Origin: JARIHC01 sp035692985
Lineage (GTDB): Bacteria; Patescibacteriota; Saccharimonadia; Saccharimonadales; UBA4665
DNA length: 64,000 nt
Assembly (NCBI GenBank): GCA_035692985.1
Contig: DASSHG010000005.1
Location: 44,237-108,236, forward strand
Direction: 5' to 3'
Numbering within the stretch: the first letter of the stretch is position 1; each line of letters starts with the position of its first letter. Positions 57,985-64,000 of the stretch are shown here, piece after piece. The notes below the pieces were generated by a model. It searched no databases and had not been told where the DNA came from. It saw nothing but the letters and a program-made list of their open reading frames with translations. The translations under genes and the position numbers were made by a program.

Positions 57985-58905
57985 CTACACCGGCGCTAAC
58001 GCCTTGCCAGTGCTGGCAAAATCGTCGATCTTGCTCTCCACCACGGCCTGGACGGCGCCGACGACTTCTTTGCTAACTAGCTTGGCGACGGAAATTTCGT
58101 CAGGATTTTCCTGCAAAACCTTCTCCAGCACCTGGCGGTAGGCGAAGCGCATATCGCTGTTGATATTGACTTTGGTCACGCCGATCTTTACGGCATCACG
58201 GAAGTAGTGGCCGGCGGTACCGCTGCCGCCGTGCAGGCTGATGTTGCACTCCACGGCATCGCGGATCCGCTGCAGCAGTTCCAGGTCCAACAATTTCGGC
58301 ACCGGATATTTACCATGCAGGTTGCCGACGGCCGCCGCAAAAGTGTTGATGCCAGTGGCCTCGACAAACGCCCGAGCGCCCTCCGGAGTGCTAAAGGTTT
58401 TCCTAATCTCTTCGTAATTAATTTTCTCGGTGTGCAGGTTGGAGCTGCCGGCAAAGTAATGCGGCTCGGCCTCCACCAGCGCTCCAGTCAGCTTGGCGTA
58501 GGCCACAACCTCTTTGGTGGCTTCGATAATCTCCTCATCAGAGGCGTCGTGCTTGGCCTGGCTGAGGTCTATGTGAATGAACTCGAAACCGGCCTCTATA
58601 CCGTCCTTGGCGGCCTCGACGCTGGGACTATGATCGAGGTTGACGTAAATCTCCACGCCGTATTGGGCTTTGAAATTGTCGACCATGTCGCGAACATTAT
58701 CCAAGCCGATGTCCTGGACTTCACCGTGGCTGACTTCTACCAATACGGGCGCGTTCTTGGCTTTGGCGGCCTGCGCGACGGCCCGCAGCGTAGGTTCGTC
58801 ATCGAGGTTAAAGGCGCCGAATGCCCAATGCTCGGCCCGGGCCTGCGCCATCCGCTTACGCGCTTGCGCGCAATTAAGGCGCATCTGTCTAAGTGTTTGC
58901 GGCAT
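57985..58905 (-). CDS. fba: Class II fructose-bisphosphate aldolase
   Basis: Zinc-dependent aldolase interconverting fructose-1,6-bisphosphate with the two triose phosphates. 306 aa. Zinc-ligand histidines are seen in VNLDHSPS, VGNLHGKYP and SLHGGSGT; IDLSQAKHD and VNINSDMRFAYR bind the substrate phosphates. AAAGGA lies 8 nt before the ATG at 58905, which is 1 nt after the stop of the transketolase C-terminal gene, so it is the last gene of tktN-membrane protein-tktC-fba. Confidence 0.94.
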   Translation of the reverse strand: MPQTLRQMRLNCAQARKRMAQARAEHWAFGAFNLDDEPTLRAVAQAAKAKNAPVLVEVSHGEVQDIGLDNVRDMVDNFKAQYGVEIYVNLDHSPSVEAAKDGIEAGFEFIHIDLSQAKHDASDEEIIEATKEVVAYAKLTGALVEAEPHYFAGSSNLHTEKINYEEIRKTFSTPEGARAFVEATGINTFAAAVGNLHGKYPVPKLLDLELLQRIRDAVECNISLHGGSGTAGHYFRDAVKIGVTKVNINSDMRFAYRQVLEKVLQENPDEISVAKLVSKEVVGAVQAVVESKIDDFASTGKALAPV

Positions 58906-58906
58906 A

Positions 58907-59884
58907 TTATTTTTCCTTTCTTTCTAATACAGCGTGGGCAGCCAGGCGGATATGTTTGGCGTCGAGGCCGAAATGTTCGATGAGTTGATCTGGCGCGCCG
59001 GATTCGCCGAAACGGTCTTGCATACCAATCCGCTTCATGGGCGCCGGACATTCTTCGGCCAACAGTTCAGCAATAGCACCGCCTAGTCCGCCGTTAATCT
59101 GCCCTTCTTCGGCCGTCACTACGGCGCCGGTTTTACGGACGCTTTTCAAGATTGTTTCATTATCGAGTGGCTTGATGGTCGGCACGTGTACCACTTCCGC
59201 CGAGATGCCGTCTTTATACAACTTATCGACTGCGGCCAGCGCTTGATAAGTCATGGTGCCGGTCGCAATTATGGAAATATCTTCGCCCGGCTCAAACACA
59301 TAAGCTTTGCCGATTTCAAATGGAGTCCTCTCCGTGGTGAAAACTGGTGTGGCCTCACGAGCCAACCGCATATAATTGGGTCGTTTGTCGGTAGCCATGG
59401 CGATGGTCGCCTTTTCGGCCTCCACGCTGTCACACGGCGCGATGACCACCATATTTGGCAGCACCCGCATCAGGGCGATGTCTTCCAGCATCTGATGGGT
59501 AGCGCCGTCCGGACCAACCGATACGCCGGCATGCGAGCCTATGATCTTGACCGGCCGGTCGTTCAGGCAAATAGTCGTGCGGATCTGCTCCCAGTTGCGC
59601 CCTGGGCTGAATGCTGCGTAACTGCTCACGAATGGAACCTTACCCATCGCCGCCAAACCTGAGCCAGTCGTGACCAGGTTCTGCTCGGCCACGCCAATCT
59701 CTATGTAGCGCTCCGGAAACTCTTTGGCAAACAGACTCATCTGCGTGGAGTCAGTTAAGTCCGCGCAAGCCGCAACAACATTGTTCCAACGCTTGCCGGC
59801 CTCTAATAACCCTCGGCCGAAGCCCTTCCGGATCGGTTCCTGCTCAAGCGTGCCGCCAAGATCAATAAGATACATATCACTCAC
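58907..59884 (-). CDS. Transketolase, C-terminal subunit
   Basis: Pyrimidine-binding and C-terminal domains of a split transketolase, 325 aa. ERYIEIGVAEQNLVTTGSGLAAMGK carries the catalytic Glu that activates thiamine diphosphate; GRNWEQIRTTICL, SHAGVSVGPDGATHQ and GMQDRFGESGAPDQLIEHF follow. It works with the N-terminal subunit at 60239, giving the 2-carbon transfer of the non-oxidative pentose phosphate pathway. GTG start with AGGAG 7 nt upstream, overlapping the TGA of the membrane gene (GTGA). Confidence 0.94.
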   Translation of the reverse strand: MSDMYLIDLGGTLEQEPIRKGFGRGLLEAGKRWNNVVAACADLTDSTQMSLFAKEFPERYIEIGVAEQNLVTTGSGLAAMGKVPFVSSYAAFSPGRNWEQIRTTICLNDRPVKIIGSHAGVSVGPDGATHQMLEDIALMRVLPNMVVIAPCDSVEAEKATIAMATDKRPNYMRLAREATPVFTTERTPFEIGKAYVFEPGEDISIIATGTMTYQALAAVDKLYKDGISAEVVHVPTIKPLDNETILKSVRKTGAVVTAEEGQINGGLGGAIAELLAEECPAPMKRIGMQDRFGESGAPDQLIEHFGLDAKHIRLAAHAVLERKEK

Positions 59885-60246
59885 GACTTGGCTCCTACTT
59901 TCTTAATACCGAGCGAGATAACCAAGACTAAGGCAAACCAGATAAGCCAATCTAAAACTAAGTGTCCGGCATTGATTTGTGAACTGGTCGGGGCCGCCGC
60001 TCCGTCATTAAAGGTGCAGTCAGCCGGAAAAGCTTGGCGATAATATCTGAACGGGAAACCCCTTTCAAGTACGTAAACCGGTGGGCTGTCACTTTGAGGC
60101 ACTGCTTCTCCTTGGAGAGCTTTCTCATTAATGGCAACATCATTCACGAAGCAACCACGGCTAGTGTCATGTCCGCTGGCTAAGAATGTTCCTGCAGTAG
60201 CCACCAGTGCTACAACCGCGATCCAGCCTAAGAAACTCTTACTCAT
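59881..60246 (-). CDS. Membrane protein between the two transketolase genes, 121 aa
   Basis: Two hydrophobic segments (about residues 5-24 and 97-114) around an outer loop of ~70 residues that has two Cys (RGCFVND, ADCTFND), which could form a disulphide. No family recognised. It overlaps tktN by 8 nt and tktC by 4 nt, so its translation is coupled to both. Why a membrane protein sits between two halves of one cytosolic enzyme is unexplained. Confidence 0.75.
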   Translation of the reverse strand: MSKSFLGWIAVVALVATAGTFLASGHDTSRGCFVNDVAINEKALQGEAVPQSDSPPVYVLERGFPFRYYRQAFPADCTFNDGAAAPTSSQINAGHLVLDWLIWFALVLVISLGIKKVGAKS

Positions 60247-61096
60247 GCTCGCTCCGGATCTTGCCGCCTAAAGTGCGCAGTTCGTGCAGGGCTTTCTTGG
60301 CCTGTTCCCGGTCGGGCGGCTTGCCGTGCCAGGCGAAATCGTTTTCCATAAAATCCACGCCTTTGCCTGGAATAGTGTGGGCGATGATCATCACCGGCTG
60401 GTTCTCAATGGCCCGCCCCATAGCGCAGGCATCGATGAATGCCTCGATATTATTGCCGTCAACCTCCAGCACATGCCAGCCGAAGGCCTGCCATTTGGCC
60501 TTCAGGTCTTCCAGCGGCATCACCTGCTCTGTCGGGCCGTCAATCTGGATGTTGTTGCGGTCGGTAATAGCGATGATGTTGCTGAGTTTCTCTTTGCCCG
60601 CCAGCATGGCGCCTTCCCAGACATTGCCCTCGTCCTGCTCGCCGTCGCCTGTCACTACGTATATCCAACGATGTGACTGTTTGTCCATACGTAAGGCCAG
60701 CGCCATACCGCAAGCCTGGCTGATGCCACAGCCCAGTGGACCGCTAGTTGTTTCCATACCCGGTAGACGGGTACGTTCGGGGTGGCCCTGCAAGCGCGAG
60801 CCTAATTGACGCAAAGTCATTAACTCTTTCCTGTCAAAGTAGCCGGCCCGGGCCATAGTGGCGTAGCGCACCGGCACGCAATGTCCGTTGCTCAGCAGCA
60901 AAATATCGCGTTCGTCCCAATCCGGATTCTTGGGATCGTTTTTCATAATATCGAAATACAGCGCCGTGAAAATGTCCGCTAGACCGAGCGGCCCGGCAGA
61001 GTGCCCGCTACCGGCATGCTCTAGCATCCGGATGATATCTTCGCGGATATCATTCGCGGTAGTTTCCAGTTGTTCCAGTGGTAATTTCCGTGGCAT
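60239..61096 (-). CDS. Transketolase, N-terminal (thiamine diphosphate) subunit
   Basis: Diphosphate-binding domain of the split transketolase, 285 aa from the ATG at 61096. AGSGHSAGPLGLADIFTALY, SNGHCVPVRYA, TSGPLGCGISQACGMAL and the ThDP motif GDGEQDEGNVWEGAM...DRNN (GDG to NN) are present. The promoter at 61107-61136 makes ATG 61096 (MPRKLPL) the likely start, with a leader of only ~3 nt; a frame to 61117 would run into the -10 box and the upstream gene. Confidence 0.93.
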   Translation of the reverse strand: MPRKLPLEQLETTANDIREDIIRMLEHAGSGHSAGPLGLADIFTALYFDIMKNDPKNPDWDERDILLLSNGHCVPVRYATMARAGYFDRKELMTLRQLGSRLQGHPERTRLPGMETTSGPLGCGISQACGMALALRMDKQSHRWIYVVTGDGEQDEGNVWEGAMLAGKEKLSNIIAITDRNNIQIDGPTEQVMPLEDLKAKWQAFGWHVLEVDGNNIEAFIDACAMGRAIENQPVMIIAHTIPGKGVDFMENDFAWHGKPPDREQAKKALHELRTLGGKIRSEHE

Positions 61097-61106
61097 CCTG
61101 CTTACG

Positions 61107-61136
61107 ATTATAAACATTTTTTGGTGATATTGTTAA
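61107..61136 (-). promoter_or_regulatory. Promoter of the transketolase-aldolase operon
   Basis: Minus strand: TTAACA (61136-61131), 18-nt spacer, perfect TATAAT (61112-61107). It overlaps the 3' end of the ribbon-helix-helix gene. Confidence 0.65.
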
Positions 61137-61335
61137 GATACGCCTTTAGTTGACGGTTTTTCATGTTTTTAAAAAGCGATTCTACCTCTGTTTTGTTGAG
61201 CGTCGAAGCAGTAGATCTCATATAAAATAACACTGCTTGACGGATAATATCGCTCCTTGTCGTATAGTCTTTTGTTGCCATCTCGTCGACTTGAAGTAAC
61301 AGATTATCTGGAATTGTTATGTTGACTCTGCCCAT
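61108..61335 (-). CDS. Ribbon-helix-helix (CopG/Arc-type) transcriptional regulator
   Basis: 75-aa DNA-binding protein. The strand MGRVNITIPDNLL, followed by two helices QVDEMATKD and RSDIIRQAVLFYMR, is the RHH fold; dimers insert the strands into the major groove. AAGG is seen before the ATG. A 38-bp palindrome with two half-sites per arm covers its own -35 region, which implies autoregulation. It stands between rpe and tktN, so it may also affect the sugar-phosphate genes. No toxin gene is adjacent, so an antitoxin role is less likely. Confidence 0.85.
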   Translation of the reverse strand: MGRVNITIPDNLLLQVDEMATKDYTTRSDIIRQAVLFYMRSTASTLNKTEVESLFKNMKNRQLKAYLNNITKKCL

Positions 61336-61354
61336 AGCACCTACCTTTTTAGGG

Positions 61355-61383
61355 TCTATATTTTTTGGTGTATAAAGTGTTCA
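61355..61383 (-). promoter_or_regulatory. Promoter of the ribbon-helix-helix gene
   Basis: Minus strand: TGAACA (61383-61378), 17-nt spacer, TATAGA (61360-61355). The -35 and part of the spacer lie inside the palindrome at 61367-61404. Confidence 0.5.
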
Positions 61384-61404
61384 CTTGTGTACCCTTTATG
61401 CACC
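61367..61404. promoter_or_regulatory. 38-bp palindromic operator of the ribbon-helix-helix gene
   Basis: 15 of 19 base pairs are symmetric. Outer arms GGTGTATAAAG and CTTTATGCACC, inner arms GTGTTCAC and GTGTACCC around the centre. Two half-site pairs fit two RHH dimers. Confidence 0.7.
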
Positions 61405-61451
61405 AATTTTACTTGAGACATTTTTAGATGTGCAACGAAATTCAGGCTAAT

Positions 61452-62075
61452 TTAATGATTAATTAACGAATCCAGCTTGGCGTAGGCTTCCGGGGGGTCT
61501 GGAGCTTTCTGGATTGAGCCGCCGACGTTTAGGACATCGACGCCTGCTTCGGCCAGCTGTTTGGCATTTTGTTCGGTAATGCCGCCATCCCAGCCGATTT
61601 CGACGTGTGGGTTGAGTTCGTGTAGTTCGGCAACTTTATCCAGTAATTTCAGGTCGGCTTGGCCGCCGTGATAACCCAAGTGGCCGCTAAAAACCAGTAC
61701 ATGGTCGAATTTTTTGATTATTGGACTGATCGGCGTGTCTTGCAAAAATGCCAGGCCGGCGCGAATGCCGACTTTATGTAAACTATCGGCAAAATGGGCA
61801 TGATCGACATCGGCTTCGGCATGAATAATCACCAGGTTTGGACGCAGCTTGATAAGCATGGGTAATTGCGGCAGAGGCCGCTGATACATAAGATGGATGT
61901 CGGCCGTAACGCCATCCGGCCACCAGATGTGCCGCAGATCAGGCGATTTAGTAGGCGCGAAGTGCCCATCCATCAGGTCGATGTGCACGCGCTTGGCAAA
62001 CGGCTGGACACGCTCCATCTGTTCGCGGTATTCGTGGGGGTCGGTGGCAGTAATGGTAGGGCAAATGACAGCCAT
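61452..62075 (-). CDS. rpe: Ribulose-phosphate 3-epimerase family protein
   Basis: TIM-barrel enzyme interconverting ribulose-5-phosphate and xylulose-5-phosphate. 207 aa. ICPTITATDPHEY at the start, HIDLMDGHFAPTKS (metal ligands His and Asp), DIHLM, and the phosphate-binding end EIGWDGGITEQNAKQLAEAGVDVLNVGGSI. The central motif is diverged (VFSGHLGYHGG for the usual V-x-P-G-x-x-G-Q), so substrate range may differ. Its ATG shares a base with the rpiB stop (TGATG). Confidence 0.85.
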   Translation of the reverse strand: MAVICPTITATDPHEYREQMERVQPFAKRVHIDLMDGHFAPTKSPDLRHIWWPDGVTADIHLMYQRPLPQLPMLIKLRPNLVIIHAEADVDHAHFADSLHKVGIRAGLAFLQDTPISPIIKKFDHVLVFSGHLGYHGGQADLKLLDKVAELHELNPHVEIGWDGGITEQNAKQLAEAGVDVLNVGGSIQKAPDPPEAYAKLDSLINH

Positions 62076-62524
62076 CAGGGATTCAATTCATCAAGTTGTT
62101 CTATGCGGCGCTTGAAACGAGGCGCGCCGACGAAAGGCGTGGCTAGAAAAGCGGCCATTATTGAACCAGCCTCATCAAGCGAGGTGTAGCGCGCCGACAG
62201 ACACAAGACGTTGGCGTCGTCATCGTTGCGGGCGGCGCGGGCTTCGGCCTGGTTCCAGCAGAGCGCGGCCCGGATACCTTTGAAGCGGTTGGCGGCGATA
62301 CACATGCCCTGCCCGCTGCCGCAGACCAGGATGCCGCGGGCCTCAGGGTCACTGTCAGCTAGAAGCGCATTGGCGACTTTACCGGCGAACTGCGGGTAAT
62401 CGTCTTCGGCGCTGAGCTCGGTGTCGCCCTCGTCAACCACTTCGTGACCGGCCTGTTGGAGTGCCTTGGCTAGCTCGTTCTTGTATTCAAAACCGTTATG
62501 GTCGGCGCCTAAGTAGACTTTCAT
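62075..62524 (-). CDS. rpiB: Ribose-5-phosphate isomerase B
   Basis: Interconverts ribose-5-phosphate and ribulose-5-phosphate. 149 aa. MKVYLGADHNGFEYKNELAKAL, the phosphate loop LVCGSGQGMCIAANRFKGIRAALC and the ARNDDDANVLCLSARY block match RpiB/LacAB; the usual G-x-G-M-S-I-A is G-Q-G-M-C-I-A here. It is in the gap-rpiB-rpe unit, 3 nt behind gap. Confidence 0.93.
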   Translation of the reverse strand: MKVYLGADHNGFEYKNELAKALQQAGHEVVDEGDTELSAEDDYPQFAGKVANALLADSDPEARGILVCGSGQGMCIAANRFKGIRAALCWNQAEARAARNDDDANVLCLSARYTSLDEAGSIMAAFLATPFVGAPRFKRRIEQLDELNP

Positions 62525-62527
62525 GGC

Positions 62528-63553
62528 TCACTTCTTGTGCAGTAACCGGCCAGCGTCAGCCACTACTTCTACCAATCGGTTACTGTAGCCCCATTCGTTG
62601 TCGTACCAGGCGACGACTTTCAGCATATTGCCGCCAATCACAGCTGTCAGCTTAAGATCGACGATAGCAGAGTGGCTATTGCCGATGAAGTCGCTGCTGA
62701 CCAGTTCTTCTTCCGTTACGTCGAGGATTCCCTGCCAGAATGGCTCTTTAGCGGCATCTTTGAATGTTTTGTTTACTTCGTCAACTGAAACACTGCGCTT
62801 AGTGATGATGACGAAATCTGCCAGCGAGACGACCGGCGTCGGCACCCGCACGCTCATGCCTCCAAAAATACCCCCCAGTGCAGGCAAGGCTTTGGCAGCG
62901 GCAATCGAGGCACCGGTGGTTGTCGGCACGATGTTCTCGGCGGCGTTGCGGGCCTCACGCAAGTCTTTGGCCGGGGCGTCTTGTAAGCGCTGGCTGGCAG
63001 TATAGCTATGCGTAGTGGTCATCATGGCCTTTTCTATGCCGAAGTTACTTTCAATAACCGCTGCTACAGGCGTGATGCAGTTAGTGGTACACGAGGCATT
63101 GCTGATAATCTCGCCGGCGGTTCCCAATTTGTCTTCGTTAACACCGAGCACGATGGTCTGGGCCTCATCAGCGCGGTCGCCTTTGGCAGGCGCGCTCAAA
63201 ACTACTTTTTTAGCGCCGGCTTTGATATGCGCCTGGGCCAGCTCCGGCTTGACGAAAAAGCCAGTCGACTCAATCACCACATCAATTTTATGCTTTTTCC
63301 ATGGTAGCGCCGCCGGATCTTTCTCGGCCAACACGGCGATATGTTTTTTATTGACCTTGATTCCCTTTTCGTCGTGGTCAACGTCGTAGTGATAAGTGCC
63401 GTAGTTGCTGTCGTGCTTCAGCAAGTGCGCCAGCGTCTTGGTATCAGTCAGATCGTTGATGGCCACTATCTCCAGATTGTCGCGCTCAAATGCCACCTTG
63501 AAAGCGTTGCGCCCGATCCGACCGAAACCATTGATTGCCACCCTAGTTTTCAT
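62528..63553 (-). CDS. gap: Glyceraldehyde-3-phosphate dehydrogenase
   Basis: Glycolytic dehydrogenase, 341 aa. N-terminal NAD fold INGFGRIGRNAFKVA, the nucleophile in SNASCTTNCITPVAA, the base His in TTTHSYTASQRLQDAP, RAAENIVPTTTGA-type block and WYDNEWGYSNRLVE at the C-terminus. AAAAGGAA 7 nt before the ATG. First gene of gap-rpiB-rpe with a good promoter at 63577-63605. Confidence 0.97.
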   Translation of the reverse strand: MKTRVAINGFGRIGRNAFKVAFERDNLEIVAINDLTDTKTLAHLLKHDSNYGTYHYDVDHDEKGIKVNKKHIAVLAEKDPAALPWKKHKIDVVIESTGFFVKPELAQAHIKAGAKKVVLSAPAKGDRADEAQTIVLGVNEDKLGTAGEIISNASCTTNCITPVAAVIESNFGIEKAMMTTTHSYTASQRLQDAPAKDLREARNAAENIVPTTTGASIAAAKALPALGGIFGGMSVRVPTPVVSLADFVIITKRSVSVDEVNKTFKDAAKEPFWQGILDVTEEELVSSDFIGNSHSAIVDLKLTAVIGGNMLKVVAWYDNEWGYSNRLVEVVADAGRLLHKK

Positions 63554-63576
63554 TGAGTAATTCCTTTTCTGTTTTT

Positions 63577-63605
63577 ATTTTACTGCTTATGTCTACTATT
63601 GTAAA
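63577..63605 (-). promoter_or_regulatory. Promoter of gap-rpiB-rpe
   Basis: Minus strand: TTTACA (63605-63600), 17-nt spacer, TAAAAT (63582-63577), each 5 of 6 to consensus. It overlaps the 3' end of the Nudix gene and gives gap a leader with a Shine-Dalgarno. Confidence 0.7.
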
Positions 63606-64000
63606 AGTATACCAGCCGCCTGCATTTTTTTAATAACTTTTTGGATTCTATCAGTACGGGAATCGTCAAGCTTAAACCAGCCAGCTGCCAGCACTTCTTC
63701 TATTTGATGTGAGGGCTTTACATCTTCTGCCAGAAATATATACCGGAAACCATGATGATAGTGGGCTGGTTCATCTTTATTGGGACGAGCTGGCACAGGA
63801 TGGCTGTCAATATCAAAAGGTATGAGTGGCTGCTTTGGGTCAAGCGGAATGTTTTTGCCGAGCTTTAAACCGGTTTCCTCCTCACCTTCGCGCCGGGCTG
63901 CTTTAAGTGGATCAGATTCGCTTTCTTCCCAGTGTCCTCCGGGTTGCTGCCAAACATCATAAGCCTTATGATGAATCAGCAAGATCTTCTTTTTATCAGA
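63596..64000 (-). CDS. Nudix hydrolase, N-terminus outside the window
   Basis: Hydrolyses a nucleoside diphosphate linked to some moiety; the substrate is not predictable. The frame stays open to the right edge (SDKKKILLIHHKAYDVWQQ), so at least the first residues are missing; a TTG at 63982 is not a convincing start. The Nudix box is GGHWEESESDPLKAARREG followed by EEETGL, with the catalytic R-E...E-E present and one extra residue in the loop by my count. Confidence 0.88.
   Translation of the reverse strand, partial: SDKKKILLIHHKAYDVWQQPGGHWEESESDPLKAARREGEEETGLKLGKNIPLDPKQPLIPFDIDSHPVPARPNKDEPAHYHHGFRYIFLAEDVKPSHQIEEVLAAGWFKLDDSRTDRIQKVIKKMQAAGILLQ

Noticed and set aside
58386..58394. GAGTGCTAA, one arm of a CIRCE element
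   Set aside because: It lies inside the aldolase gene and no TTAGCACTC partner is found at the right distance.

Overview
The window is about 64 kb of a compact, gene-dense bacterial chromosome using the standard code (TGA is an ordinary stop, for example in nusA and the reverse transcriptase). Protein content points to a Patescibacteria/CPR organism, most likely Saccharibacteria (TM7). The evidence is the gene style of rpoB/rpoC, a malic enzyme, a transketolase split into two genes, class II aldolase, a type IV pilus ATPase, many small lineage-type hypothetical proteins, and almost no biosynthesis. The assignment is inference; no 16S or marker tree was available.

Layout. 1-4.6 kb: rpoC (cut by the left edge) and rpoB. 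4.8-9.3 kb: a GNAT enzyme, unknown genes, clpP and trigger factor. 9.3-12.2 kb: hisS and an orphan hisH behind what looks like a histidine-codon leader peptide and attenuator. 12.2-24.8 kb: tRNA-Leu, rsmD, recG, a methyltransferase, tyrS, a class A penicillin-binding protein, radA and a membrane metallopeptidase. 24.8-34.4 kb: clpC, nusA, an M1 aminopeptidase, yraN, rnhB, small membrane proteins and rplS. 34.4-48.8 kb: malic enzyme, pilB, a 652-nt gap holding a structured element, an rRNA/tRNA methylase, a CAP-domain protein, dnaE, galU and gatCAB. 48.9-52.4 kb: a complete diversity-generating retroelement (DGR). 52.4-64 kb: uvrB, unknowns, a PfkB kinase, aldolase, split transketolase, a ribbon-helix-helix regulator, rpe, rpiB, gap and the start-less part of a Nudix gene.

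The DGR is the outstanding system. It has an Avd-like protein, a 123-nt template repeat (TR), a matching variable repeat (VR) at the 3' end of a target gene, and a DGR-type reverse transcriptase directly behind uvrB. TR and VR differ at 17 positions and every one is an adenine in the TR on the coding strand; all six Asn codons of the TR are changed in the VR.

Regulation is unusually readable. Two perfect CIRCE operators sit on the clpP and clpC promoters with the -35 box inside the CIRCE spacer, which implies HrcA control of the Clp protease. Many genes have a -10 box 6-7 nt before the start codon, so they are probably translated from leaderless mRNAs; this moves several start codons. A 38-bp palindrome covers the promoter of the ribbon-helix-helix gene. 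RpoC has lost all four cysteines of its N-terminal zinc site. The metabolic genes at the right end form a pentose-phosphate/lower glycolysis block (gap-rpiB-rpe, then tktN-membrane protein-tktC-fba).
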